The notes beneath the pieces are model-generated. The model saw only the letters and a list, made by a program, of their open reading frames with translations, searched no databases and was not told the DNA's origin. Shown in pieces: positions 1-9,225 of a DNA stretch of 64,000 nt. Origin of the DNA: CAVSUB01 sp963816725 (GTDB lineage Bacteria > Acidobacteriota > Vicinamibacteria > Vicinamibacterales > 2-12-FULL-66-21); the NCBI GenBank assembly GCA_963816725.1, contig CAWFMC010000024.1, forward strand, positions 1 through 64,000. The letters are read 5' to 3'. The translations under genes were made by a program, and so were the position numbers. How positions within the stretch are numbered: position 1 is the stretch's first letter; each line of letters opens with the position of its first letter.

Positions 1-129
1 CGCGCATGCAATGTGAAAAGTCCATGGATTGCAAATGTGAAGGGCGGCACAGCGAAAAAAGGCGTAGAGTGCACGTCGCGCACGCAGAGCCGACACCACG
101 GTGTCTGACGCGCGGTGAGAGGAGGATGT

Positions 130-3100
130 ATGACGTCCTGGCCAACGCGGATAGCGGCGATCCTCATCGCCCTGTGTTGCGGCATGGTTCCGGCCTACGG
201 GCAGGAAGCACGGGGTACGATCACGGGCACGCTGAAGGACGCGCAAGGCGGCGCTCTGCCTGGTGTCACCGTCACAGCGCTCCATGTTGCGACCAACGTC
301 ACGACCACCGCGACCTCGAACGAATCCGGCACCTACTTGCTGAGCGCGTTGCAGATCGGCGCGTATAGGCTCACGTTCACGCTCCCGGGCTTCACCGCGC
401 CTGTTCGAGAATTGGAGGTTCGCGCCGGCGATCGACTCCAGGTCGATCAGGCGCTCGTGGTCGGCACGATCACCGAGCAGGTCCAGGTGGTGGCGGAAAC
501 GCCGCTGCTGCAGACGACGACGGCGTCGCGAAGCACCGTGATCGATCAGGAGAAGGTCCAGAACCTGCCGATGTCCGGCCGCAATCCGTTCACGCTCGCG
601 CAGATCGCGCCCGGCGTGGTCGGGGAATCCGGAAACCGTCAGAGCATCCAGCTGCGACCCTTCGACAACGGCGGGATGGATAACCTGTCCATTAACGGCG
701 GCCGCGTGCGATCGAATGAATTTCTGCTCGACGGGGCGCCAAACTCCAACAACGAAGGCGGTGGCAGCAACACGCTGTCGTTCGTGCCTTCGCCCGATGC
801 GGTCTCCGAGATCCGGATTCAGACCAATACCTATGATGCGCAATATGGCCGCACCGGCGGCGGGACGATCGCCGTCAGCGTGCGGAGCGGGACCAATCAG
901 CCGCACGGCACGGCCTACTTCTACAACCGCAACAAGGCGTTGAACGCGAATCTCTTCGAAAACAAGACGAACGGACTGCCGAAGTCCGACGTCTACCACC
1001 GCCAGCCGGGATTCACCTTTGGCGGTCCGATCGTGTTGCCGAAGCTGTACGACGGCCGCAGCAAGACGTTCTTCTTCTACTCCTATGAGCACCTGACGTC
1101 GGCGATTCCGAATGGCGTGACCCAGAAGGCGCCGACCGAGCTCGAGCGCGCGGGTGACTTCTCGCAGTCCATCAACGGCGTCGCCGGGGGCGCCATCATC
1201 GACCCGTTGACTGGACAGCCATTCTCAGGGAATGTGATCCCGACCACCCGGTTTGATCCGGTGGCGGCATCGCTGCTCAGCTACATACCGCTTCCCAACG
1301 GCAATCCCGATGCGGCGGGGAACAACTACTTTGTCTCGCCGAACTCGCGCGAGGATCTCTACGACTCGAACCTGTTGAAGATCGACCAGAATTTTGCCGG
1401 CAATCAGCGACTGTCCGGTACGTACGCCCACAACGGGCGTCATGAGATCCGGGCCAAAAACGGCCGCGAGGAGCTTGCCGCACCCGGCGGCAACCATTAC
1501 CGCTGGAATGATCAAGCGACTGCGGCCCTGAACTCGACGTTCGGGGCGACACTCGTCTCGAGTCTGAAAGCCGGGTGGACGATGCACAAGCGCATCGACC
1601 GGCCGTACGGCGACGGCTACGACGTCACGGGCGTCCTGCCATACTCACCGCAATTTCTGCAAACGGCCGTCGACCGCTTCTACGCGATCAGCGTCACCGA
1701 TTACAGCGGCGCTGCGACCGGCGACAGCGGCGGAGGCTTCCTCTCCCGCAGCGACGAGTTCTACGTGACCGAGCTCGTCACCAAGCTGCTGGGCAAACAT
1801 CAGGTCAAAGCTGGTGGCGAGTTCCGTCGCTATCTTGACGAGAGCGGGAACGCGTTTGGCGGCATGTCGCTCGGGGCGTTCACCTTCAACCGTAACATCA
1901 CGTCGTCCACGCCGACGGTGGCGAGCCCGGCGGCGGCGGCCGGCGGTAACGCCTTCGCGTCGTTCCTGCTCGGATACCCCGCCTTCAACGCCACCAACGT
2001 CACCGCGGGTGGTTCGGCGACAACGTTCAGTGCACCGGCCACGCATTGGCGCGGCAATTACTACGCCGGGTTCCTGCAAGACGACTGGCGCGTGACCAGC
2101 GCCTGGACCGTCAATTTGGGGATCCGCTGGGACTATGAGGCGCCGGTCTCCGAACGAGACAATCTGACGAACTTTGGCTTCGACAAGACCGCGCCCAGTC
2201 CCGTGCAGGTCGCAGGTCTACCGCCGATCACCGGTGGGTTGCTGTTCGGCTCCGGTCAGATCTTTTCGCGCGACCCTAACAATATCGGTCCCCGTGTCGG
2301 CTCGACCTACCGCGTCAACGGCAACATGGTCGTCCGCGGCGGCTACGGGCTGACCTACCTGCCGTCCATCACGGATCGGGGCCAGGGCTTCGGCTTCTCG
2401 TCCCAGACCCCCGTGCTGTCCTCGCAGGATGGTGGCCGCACACCGTTCGCAACGCTGACCAATCCGTTTCCCACCGGCATCCTTGCCCCCGTTGGCTCGG
2501 CGAAGGGGCTGGGTACCGCGATGGGCCAGAACATCAGCTACAACGTGCACGATCGCGAGATTCCCGAGTACCACCAGTATTCAATTGGCCTCCAATACCA
2601 GCTTCCCTGGCACAGCGTGGCCGACGTGTCGTACGTCGGCAGCCGGACCAACCAGCTGGGCGTCAGCCGGCCAATCAACGACCTGAACGCCGAGCAGCTC
2701 GCCCTGGGCGACCCGTTTCTCAATGCGGTCGTTCCGAATCCGTTCGCGGGACTGTTGCCTGACGCGCCCAACCGGAACGGCCCGACCGTTCAGCGCCGCG
2801 AACTGCTTCGCCCATACCCGCAGTTCGGGACGATCAGCGAGCAGCTCGTGCCGATCGGGTTCCTGCGCTACAACGCGCTGCAGGCGTCGTGGGACAAGCG
2901 GCTCGCCCACGGCTTGCACGCGCTCGTCTCCTATACCTACTCGAAGAGCACGCAGGCTACGTCCGTGCTCAACATGGGCGACGCGCCCTACGAAGAGCTG
3001 ACGCCGACTCACCGGCCGCACAACCTGCGGCTCAGCGGCGGGTGGAACCTGCCCGAGCTGACGAGCCACGGCAAGGTCGTGCAGTACGTCCTGGGCGGCT

Positions 3101-3576
3101 GGCAGGTCAACGCGGTGACGACGATTCGTCAGGGAGTCGTCGCGAACATGGTCGGCACGACGGCCGCCGGTGTCGGCGTGAAACTGATTGGCGATCCGGT
3201 GCTCGCGAACCCGACCAAAGCACGATGGTTCAACACCTGCGCGCTGACCGTTGCGGGCGCCCGCCAGGGCTGTGCAAGTGACAGCGAGCAACCGGCGTTC
3301 CAGATTCTGCCGACCAACTCCCTGCGGCTCGAAGGCAACCGGCTCGAGGGCGTCTACGTCGACGAGCCGTTCTACATGGATCTCTCATTCTTCAAGAATA
3401 TCCGGCTGCCGAAAAGCACGAACATTCAGTTCCGCGCAGAACTCTTCAACGCCACCAATGTCGTGCAGTGGAACGCGCCCAATACCACGATCACCAGCAC
3501 GCAGTTCGGCACCGTCGCCGATAACCAGGCGAACGACCCACGCAACATCATGATCTCGGTGCGCTTTTCGTTCTGA
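130..3576 (+). CDS. TonB-dependent receptor with carboxypeptidase-regulatory domain (Oar-like)
   Basis: Outer-membrane beta-barrel receptor, probably for uptake of a large or unknown ligand driven by TonB. The 1148-residue protein starts with a signal peptide (about residues 1-25, ending AYG-Q). A carboxypeptidase-regulatory-like beta-sandwich follows (about 28-110), then a plug with the Oar-family stretch NLPMSGRNPFTLAQIAPGV, and a long barrel ending in the aromatic-terminated VRFSF typical of outer-membrane proteins. ATG at 130 was chosen over the in-frame GTG at 115 because GAGAGGAGG sits just upstream at 117-125. A strong terminator follows the stop. The ligand cannot be told from the sequence. 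It is one of three such receptors in the window. Confidence 0.93.
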   Translation: MTSWPTRIAAILIALCCGMVPAYGQEARGTITGTLKDAQGGALPGVTVTALHVATNVTTTATSNESGTYLLSALQIGAYRLTFTLPGFTAPVRELEVRAGDRLQVDQALVVGTITEQVQVVAETPLLQTTTASRSTVIDQEKVQNLPMSGRNPFTLAQIAPGVVGESGNRQSIQLRPFDNGGMDNLSINGGRVRSNEFLLDGAPNSNNEGGGSNTLSFVPSPDAVSEIRIQTNTYDAQYGRTGGGTIAVSVRSGTNQPHGTAYFYNRNKALNANLFENKTNGLPKSDVYHRQPGFTFGGPIVLPKLYDGRSKTFFFYSYEHLTSAIPNGVTQKAPTELERAGDFSQSINGVAGGAIIDPLTGQPFSGNVIPTTRFDPVAASLLSYIPLPNGNPDAAGNNYFVSPNSREDLYDSNLLKIDQNFAGNQRLSGTYAHNGRHEIRAKNGREELAAPGGNHYRWNDQATAALNSTFGATLVSSLKAGWTMHKRIDRPYGDGYDVTGVLPYSPQFLQTAVDRFYAISVTDYSGAATGDSGGGFLSRSDEFYVTELVTKLLGKHQVKAGGEFRRYLDESGNAFGGMSLGAFTFNRNITSSTPTVASPAAAAGGNAFASFLLGYPAFNATNVTAGGSATTFSAPATHWRGNYYAGFLQDDWRVTSAWTVNLGIRWDYEAPVSERDNLTNFGFDKTAPSPVQVAGLPPITGGLLFGSGQIFSRDPNNIGPRVGSTYRVNGNMVVRGGYGLTYLPSITDRGQGFGFSSQTPVLSSQDGGRTPFATLTNPFPTGILAPVGSAKGLGTAMGQNISYNVHDREIPEYHQYSIGLQYQLPWHSVADVSYVGSRTNQLGVSRPINDLNAEQLALGDPFLNAVVPNPFAGLLPDAPNRNGPTVQRRELLRPYPQFGTISEQLVPIGFLRYNALQASWDKRLAHGLHALVSYTYSKSTQATSVLNMGDAPYEELTPTHRPHNLRLSGGWNLPELTSHGKVVQYVLGGWQVNAVTTIRQGVVANMVGTTAAGVGVKLIGDPVLANPTKARWFNTCALTVAGARQGCASDSEQPAFQILPTNSLRLEGNRLEGVYVDEPFYMDLSFFKNIRLPKSTNIQFRAELFNATNVVQWNAPNTTITSTQFGTVADNQANDPRNIMISVRFSF

Positions 3577-3583
3577 GCTCGCA

Positions 3584-3620
3584 AAGGGAGAACGGCAACG
3601 GCGTTCTCCCTTCTCATTTT
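3584..3620 (+). terminator. Intrinsic terminator after TonB receptor
   Basis: A perfect 11-bp stem (AAGGGAGAACG at 3584-3594 with CGTTCTCCCTT at 3602-3612) closes a 7-base loop and is followed by TTCTCATTTT. It begins 8 bases after the receptor stop codon and probably separates it from the next gene. Confidence 0.8.
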
Positions 3621-3674
3621 GCGCACCGCGCCTGTGAGCTCGCGCCAGACCAACTCAGCCACGCGGAGTTCTCG

Positions 3675-6600
3675 ATGAAGTCAGCCACCGTGTTCTTGAC
3701 CCTGGCGGCCCCGGTTGCGGCCGTCGGCTTTGCGATCGCGCAACGTGCATCTGCGCCGGCGGCTCCGCAAGCGGTCGTGCAGAGCGCAGCCGACGTCATC
3801 GCCGGCCCGGACGAGCAGTTCACGACGCTGCCGGGATTCAAGGTGGAGCGGGTCGTGCCCGAGGCCAATCGCGAGTCGCTCATCCTGATCACGTTCGACG
3901 CCAAGGGGCGGCCGTGGGTGAGCCCGGCGAATGGCGCGCAAGCCGGCGGCCCTCCCAAGATGCTCGTCGACAAGGACGGCGACGGGATCTACGAGTCGTC
4001 ATCGGAGTTCATCGAGAGTGCCAAGATGAACACCTGTCATGGCCTGTGGTGGGACGGCAACGTGTTATACGGCGTGTGTCGTGGTCCGCGGGAGCCCGGC
4101 GACCACTGGCCGCACGAGCTCGGCCGTCCGGCGCCGACAGACTTTCAAGCGGCCGTGTTCCGTGCCGAAGACACCACCGGCGACGGGACGGCCGATAGCT
4201 GGGAGCGTGTCGCCCCGATCATGGCCGGGATGTTCGATCACGGTCCGCACCGCATCATGCGCGCGCCGGACAACACCGTGAACATCATCATGGGCAACAA
4301 CACCTTTGCCCCTGAAACCCATACCGATCTCGACGCCGTGCTGGCCCGCGTCAAGGAGCGCGACTTCATTCCGGAGTTCAAGGACAACTGGGGCATGACC
4401 CGCGCGCAGGGTTCGTTCGTGCGTCTCGACATTCCCAGCCGTCGCTACGACGTGTTGATGACGGGGATGCGGAACGCCGTCGGCTTCACCTTCAACCTGC
4501 TCGGCGAAATGTTCTATTTCGACAGCGACATGGAGCCGGAGATCGGCACCCCCTGGTATCGGCCGGTGCGGTCCGCGCACGGCGTGCCGAACGCCGACTA
4601 CGGCTTCCGCTATGGGAGCAACAAGTTTCCCGCGGACTACTTCGACACCCTGCCGGCCATGCGTAACGATGGCCGCGGCTCCCCGACCGGCGTCGTGTCG
4701 TACCAGGCGTGGGCCTATCCGGCCGCCTGGCGTGACGTGCTGTTCGAGGCGGACTGGTCGCGCGGCCGCATCCTTTACAGCAAGCTCACGCCGGACGGCG
4801 CCACCTACAAGATGCGGATGGATCTCGCGGAATTCGTCCATGGCGATCCGCTGCCGGTCAGCGACATGGAGATCGGACCCGACGGGATGCTGTACTTCAC
4901 GACCGGCGGTAACGGGGCCGAAGGCGGTCTCTTCCGCGTGCGCTACGTCGGGACCGAGCCGGTGCTGACGCCGGAGACGAACGGCATCCATGCGGTCACG
5001 CGGCAGGCGCAGCCGCTTTCGAGCTGGGGCTACGCGGCTATCGAACATCAGAAGGCGACCATGGGCGCCCGCTTCGCCAGCGAGCTCGAGCGCGTCGCGC
5101 GCAGCCGCACGGAGCCGAGCGAAGACCGTTTCCGCGCGCTGTTTGAGCTGCAGCGGCATGGCGCACCGCCCAGCCCCGAGCTGCTGCGCGCGCTGGCAGC
5201 CGATCCCGATGAGCAGGTCCGTGCAACGGTGGTGTATCTGGCGGGAACCCAGAAATCGGCGCCAGCCAAAGCCATCGCGGCTGCCGCGTTGAAGGACGCC
5301 AACGCGCTGATTCGCCGCCGGGCGCTCGAGGCATTGGTCCGCCAGGGACTTGCCGCCGACAGACCGGCATTCGCACCGGTCGCCGACATTTATGCGCTCC
5401 TCGCAGATCCCGATCGCTTCGTCCGTTATGCCGCGCGCATCGCCCTCGAGAAGACGCCTCGCGCCGAATGGAAGGATCGGGCGATGGCGGAGACCGACCC
5501 GGTCGCGGCCATGGACGCGCTGCTGGCGGTCAACAACACAGCGCCCAGCGACGCCGACCGCGTCGCCATTCTCGAGAGGACCGTTCAATGGATGTCCAAC
5601 GCCGGCCTCTCCCGCGATCAGCGGCTCAACGTCCTCCGGATGTACGAGATCGCGGCTGTCGACAGCGACGGGGGCGCGCCGCGGGAACTACGCCTGCGCG
5701 CACACGATGCGCTGATCGGGCAATTCCCAGGTCCGGACGCGCGATTGAACATCGAGACCGCGAAGGTACTGGCCTACTCGAACCAGCCGGACGTAATCGA
5801 CAAGATCTTCGCGGCGATGCCGAAAGACGATGGCATCCCGTCGCCGCGGCCCGCCTACCTGCGCAATGTGGCGTCGCACGACGTGAGTGGCGTCGTCGGC
5901 GACAACCACGCCGAGCAAATGGACTACGTGTACGCGCTGCGGACGATCACGAACGGATGGACACCGGAGCAGAAGGCGAAGCTGGTCGATTGGTTTGCGA
6001 CGTCCCGGACATGGCGCGGCGGAATCAGCGGCACGCTGAACAACTTGTGGAACGCCTCGATGCAGTTCTTCACAGAGGAGGAGAAGAAGGCGGCCAGCGC
6101 CAAGGTGCCGACCCTCGGTGCGGTGGCGAATGCCGGACTCGGCGGCGGCCGCGGCCGGCCGGATGGTGCCGGTGCGCCGGCCGGCGCTGCAGGTGCCGGA
6201 GTGGCGCCACCCGCCGCGCCGGGTGCGCCTGGTCCAGGTGCAGGCCGGGGCGGTGGCCGTGGCGGGCGCGGCGGCGCGCCGTCGCCGAAGGACGAAATCA
6301 TCGGGACGATGCTGGGAAATCCGGGCCGCGGCGGCGGCGCCGATCCGAACAACGGCCGGCAGGCGTTCACCTCCGTCTGTGCCGCCTGTCACCGTTTCGG
6401 TGATGTCGGCAACGACGTCGGGCCGGATCTGACGGACGTGCGCAGCAGGTTTACCCGGCGGGCCATTCTCGAGTCGATCTTCTACCCATCCGATGTGGTT
6501 GACGACCGCTTCGCGCTCTGGACCTTCCAGCTGCGGAGCGGCGAGTCGAAGAGCGGGATCATCGCCACGGAGGACGATCAGCAGGTGCTGTTGAAGAACG

Positions 6601-6746
6601 GGGCGGACGCTCCGATCACGATGGCCAAGTCACAGATCGTTTCACGCAAGAAATCCGATCTCTCGCTCATGCCGGATTTGACGGACGTCCTCACCCAGCC
6701 GCAGATTCGCGACATCGTCGCCTTCCTGCAGGCGGGCGCGAAATGA
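3675..6746 (+). CDS. PVC-type heme-binding dehydrogenase (beta-propeller, HEAT repeats, cytochrome c)
   Basis: Exported 1023-residue protein of the family often called membrane-bound dehydrogenase or PVC-type heme-binding protein; a periplasmic oxidation role is inferred. After a signal peptide (about 1-22) comes a glucose/sorbosone-dehydrogenase-like propeller (about 45-425, with repeats such as GPDGMLYFTTGG). Alpha-helical HEAT-like repeats span about 450-640. An unusually long Gly/Ala/Pro/Arg-rich linker covers about 815-885. A C-terminal cytochrome c domain has the heme motif CAACH at 902-906, then GPDLTDVRSRF and a late SLMPDL that can supply the axial Met. The substrate is unknown. ATG 3675 has only a weak CGGAG upstream but is the only start that keeps the signal peptide. 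Confidence 0.88.
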   Translation: MKSATVFLTLAAPVAAVGFAIAQRASAPAAPQAVVQSAADVIAGPDEQFTTLPGFKVERVVPEANRESLILITFDAKGRPWVSPANGAQAGGPPKMLVDKDGDGIYESSSEFIESAKMNTCHGLWWDGNVLYGVCRGPREPGDHWPHELGRPAPTDFQAAVFRAEDTTGDGTADSWERVAPIMAGMFDHGPHRIMRAPDNTVNIIMGNNTFAPETHTDLDAVLARVKERDFIPEFKDNWGMTRAQGSFVRLDIPSRRYDVLMTGMRNAVGFTFNLLGEMFYFDSDMEPEIGTPWYRPVRSAHGVPNADYGFRYGSNKFPADYFDTLPAMRNDGRGSPTGVVSYQAWAYPAAWRDVLFEADWSRGRILYSKLTPDGATYKMRMDLAEFVHGDPLPVSDMEIGPDGMLYFTTGGNGAEGGLFRVRYVGTEPVLTPETNGIHAVTRQAQPLSSWGYAAIEHQKATMGARFASELERVARSRTEPSEDRFRALFELQRHGAPPSPELLRALAADPDEQVRATVVYLAGTQKSAPAKAIAAAALKDANALIRRRALEALVRQGLAADRPAFAPVADIYALLADPDRFVRYAARIALEKTPRAEWKDRAMAETDPVAAMDALLAVNNTAPSDADRVAILERTVQWMSNAGLSRDQRLNVLRMYEIAAVDSDGGAPRELRLRAHDALIGQFPGPDARLNIETAKVLAYSNQPDVIDKIFAAMPKDDGIPSPRPAYLRNVASHDVSGVVGDNHAEQMDYVYALRTITNGWTPEQKAKLVDWFATSRTWRGGISGTLNNLWNASMQFFTEEEKKAASAKVPTLGAVANAGLGGGRGRPDGAGAPAGAAGAGVAPPAAPGAPGPGAGRGGGRGGRGGAPSPKDEIIGTMLGNPGRGGGADPNNGRQAFTSVCAACHRFGDVGNDVGPDLTDVRSRFTRRAILESIFYPSDVVDDRFALWTFQLRSGESKSGIIATEDDQQVLLKNGADAPITMAKSQIVSRKKSDLSLMPDLTDVLTQPQIRDIVAFLQAGAK

Positions 6747-6877
6747 AGGTCAGGGAACCGCTGTTGGCGCAGAGCTTACGGTAGGCCCGGAACGTCGATC
6801 CGGGGTTCGACTCCTCGGCGTGTGCTCGCCGAAGTCCAGCTGGTCGACGACAGGCCCGGGGGGATACGGCGCCGCTT

Positions 6878-7031
6878 TTCGGTGGCCTGCTGGTGAACGT
6901 CTCGCCGCGCGATCCGTTCACGCTCGTCATGCACATCGCTGGCGCTGCTCGGCACCGCCGTCCTCGCCAGCGCGGCGCCCGCCCTCCACGCGGCGCGGGT
7001 CGATCCGATGGCGTCGCTGAAAGCGGAATAG
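6878..7031 (+). pseudogene. ADOP/MacB-type ABC permease, C-terminal remnant
   Basis: The DNA first reads FGGLLVNVSPRDPFTL in one frame. After a frameshift near 6928 it reads LLGTAVLASAAPALHAARVDP and MASLKAE before a TAG stop. That is the standard last transmembrane helix and tail of acidobacterial ADOP permeases (FtsX/MacB class), where the final ARVDPMxxLxxE is highly conserved. Nothing recognisable of the rest of the roughly 800-residue protein is nearby, so this is a stub left by deletion. It lies directly upstream of a transposase remnant, which suggests how the gene was lost. Confidence 0.6.
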
Positions 7032-7089
7032 AGGCGAGGCGTCGACGTTACGAGGGCGGCTGGTCTCCTGGCGAAGCGGGACAAACCCC

Positions 7090-7562
7090 GCGTGGCGCGC
7101 CCGCTTCTGTGCCGTCCGCGTCACACCGGCCCACGATTGGCGCGAGTCGTCTCGTCTCTCGCCCGAAGTCTGGTTGCTGTGCGAACGGGAGCTGGGCGTT
7201 GGGGATCGAGAGCGCTATTACCTGGTGCACTTGCCGGCCACGGCTTCGCTCCGCACCCTCGTACAACTGGCCTACCACGCTGGGCAATCGAGCAGCAGTA
7301 CCAGGAACTCAAGGACGAACTGGGGCTCGATCACTGCGAAGGGCGCAGCCTGCCTGACTGGCGACGGCACGTCGTGTTGACGGCGACCGCCTACAGCTTT
7401 CTTCAGCACGAACGCGGACGGCGCGGACAACCCAGCTCACCTTGCCGCGTGTGCGCGCGGTGATTCAAGAGGTGCTGACCGCGCACTTCTTCATGACCCA
7501 TCCCGGCTACCTCGAATGGATGCTGAAGCTCAAAGATGTGCAGCTGCGAATCCGACAGAGTA
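7090..7562 (+). pseudogene. IS701/SRSO17-type transposase remnant
   Basis: Only the C-terminal half of a DDE transposase remains, broken by a frameshift. Around 7095-7280 one frame reads ARFCAVRVTPAHDW, PEVWLLCERELG, then YYLVHLPATASLRTLVQLAYHA. From about 7282 another frame continues AIEQQYQELKDELGLDHCEG and RHVVLTATAYSFLQ, the characteristic IEQxYxELKxELGLDHxEGRS block of IS701-family (SRSO17-like) transposases. A short tail (PRVRAVIQEVLTAHFF) follows at about 7445. No terminal inverted repeats or target duplication were found. The element is dead. Confidence 0.75.
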
Positions 7563-7632
7563 GTACCAGGTCATCGGCGGGGAAGCTGCTGACCGTCGTC
7601 GCGACCGACCAGCCTACGCGCCCTAAAGGTGT

Positions 7633-8577
7633 CTACAAGCTCCTGAGCCGAGCGGCGGCCACTCGAATGGCCTCTTCTGCTTGCGGCAGGACACCCGGTG
7701 CTATCCAGAAGCCGTGGAACATACCATCGAAGACCTCCGCCTGCACGGCGACGCCATCGGCACGCAGCCGCTCGGCGTAGCGCAGCGCATCATCCCTGAG
7801 CGGGTCCGCTCCGGCCGCGATGATGAGCGCCGGCGGCAACCCACTGAAGTCGGCTGCGCGCAGCGGTGAGACCTCGGCCAAGTCCAGTTCTTCGGGATGA
7901 CCGACGTACTGGCTGTGGAACCATTGCACGTCACGCTGTGTCAGTGCCGGCGACGAGGTCCCGAATCGGCGATATGAGTCGGTGGTGAAGTCGTGGTCCA
8001 GCGCGGGGGAGACGAGCAGTTGGAGCGTCACGGCGGGGCCGCCCTGTTGTTGGCAGCGGAAACAGACCGCAGCGGCGAGATTCGCACCCGCGCTATCGCC
8101 ACCCACGGCAATCCTGTCCGCTGACCAGCCGTAGGTGGACGCGTGTGCCGTCGTCCATTGCAGGGCCATGTAGGCGTCGGTCAGCGCTGCCGGATACTTG
8201 TGCTCCGGCGCGAGCCGGTAGTTCACCGAGACGACGGCGACATGGGCCAGCGAGGCAAGGCGCCGCATCACCCCGTCGTAGGTGTCCGCGTCCCCAGCGA
8301 TGAACCCGCCGCCGTGGAGGTACACGAGCACGGCAACCGGAGCGGTCGCGTCAGGGTTATAGATGCGGGCGGTAACCTCAGGGTCGTGCGAGAGGGAGAC
8401 GTCCACGATCGTCCCAGCGAAAAACGTCTCGCCGGCAAGCCCCTTGAGCCCCGTCATCATCGCCCGCGTCTGGGCGACTGTCAGGGACGCCCAACCCGGA
8501 AAGCCTTGCGCGCGAATGGAGCCGATCAGGGCGGCAGCCTCAGGCGCGAGATCGTCCACGTGACTATCGGGTTCCAT
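7633..8577 (-). CDS. Alpha/beta hydrolase, hormone-sensitive-lipase (family IV) esterase
   Basis: Cytoplasmic carboxylesterase of 314 residues with every hallmark of bacterial family IV. The oxyanion-hole motif HGGGF is at 88-92. The nucleophile elbow GDSAG is at 160-164 with Ser162. The acid is in IIAAGADPLRDDA and the catalytic His is in DGMFHGFW near the C-terminus. Length is normal for the family, and there is no signal peptide. It is an intact gene between two sets of remnants, so its isolation suggests its former neighbours were lost. The physiological ester is unknown. Confidence 0.9.
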   Translation of the reverse strand: MEPDSHVDDLAPEAAALIGSIRAQGFPGWASLTVAQTRAMMTGLKGLAGETFFAGTIVDVSLSHDPEVTARIYNPDATAPVAVLVYLHGGGFIAGDADTYDGVMRRLASLAHVAVVSVNYRLAPEHKYPAALTDAYMALQWTTAHASTYGWSADRIAVGGDSAGANLAAAVCFRCQQQGGPAVTLQLLVSPALDHDFTTDSYRRFGTSSPALTQRDVQWFHSQYVGHPEELDLAEVSPLRAADFSGLPPALIIAAGADPLRDDALRYAERLRADGVAVQAEVFDGMFHGFWIAPGVLPQAEEAIRVAAARLRSL

Positions 8578-8641
8578 TCAACCTCCAGACCTCATGCGGC
8601 ACCTGTTCTGACCTCGCGGTTTGACGCCGTGACGTCTCTGC

Positions 8642-9006
8642 TCAGGCGAGACCGAGCTGCTGCATCATCACCATCTGATCCCATTGCTCCCAGCGCTCCA
8701 CGACCCGCTCGGCAACTTCGCGATCAACGATGAGTCCGCCGATGGGCACTCCGCGATCGGTCGCCGCTATCGGCCCGAACGGGCCAGTGTTCGTGCCCTC
8801 GGCGGTGAATCACGTCGCAAGCCAACTGGGGTAAACACGACTATCAGCTTTCCCCCACGGCGTTCGCCCCTGTTCGTCAAGTCGGCGACACCCTTCTCAT
8901 CGTCAGCCACCCACCGGGGTGTGGGCAACGAGGATACCCGGGCGTGCGACTCCGCGGTCGCGCAGAGCAGAAACGCCGACAACAACACAAGCATCGGTTT
9001 GTGCAT
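8642..9006 (-). pseudogene. Possible exported SnoaL-like protein, broken
   Basis: Read on the minus strand from ATG at 9006, the DNA encodes a signal-peptide-like start (MHKPMLVLLSAFLLCATAES). About 60 residues later, in another frame, it runs into the end of a SnoaL/polyketide-cyclase-like domain: FTAEGTNTGPFGPI, then IVDREVAERVVERWEQWDQ and MVMMQQLGLA before a TGA at 8642-8644. The xGTxTGxF and ERWEQWD...QQLG patterns are typical of SnoaL-like ester cyclases. An in-frame stop sits just before FTAEG and the middle of the domain is missing. Whether the two parts belonged to one gene is inference. Confidence 0.45.
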
Positions 9007-9195
9007 GGCGGCGCAATTATAGCGCCCGCTCACGGCATCGAACGGTGTAGTCTCCGGTGGGCGATCGTGGGGGCAATCTTCACGGCGCAACTCCACGGCG
9101 AAGGCTATAGCAAAGTGGCCAACGCTCCCAGCGTGGTCGCCGCCGGGACCCCACGGTTCGCCGACAAGTCTGGCTTCGAGAGGGGCCGAACCGCC

Positions 9196-9219
9196 TATAA
9201 TGCCGACGCTGAAGGAGGA
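9196..9219 (+). promoter_or_regulatory. -10-like TATAAT and strong ribosome binding site of FAD oxidase gene
   Basis: A consensus TATAAT at 9196-9201 lies just before the AAGGAGGA ribosome binding site (9212-9219) that selects the TTG start at 9226. No good -35 box is visible 16-18 bases upstream, so the promoter part is tentative; the ribosome binding site is clear. Confidence 0.4.
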
Positions 9220-9225
9220 CGCGTT

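Noticed and set aside
4065..5588. A 507-residue open frame on the minus strand
   Set aside because: It lies entirely opposite the PVC-type dehydrogenase gene, is rich in Arg, Gly and His, and shows no domain. Long antisense frames are expected in GC-rich DNA.
6750..6825. A tRNA-like T-arm (GGGGTTCGACTCC) near 6800
   Set aside because: The T-loop consensus is met, but no matching acceptor stem, D-arm or anticodon stem could be built around it. It is probably chance in a GC-rich remnant region.
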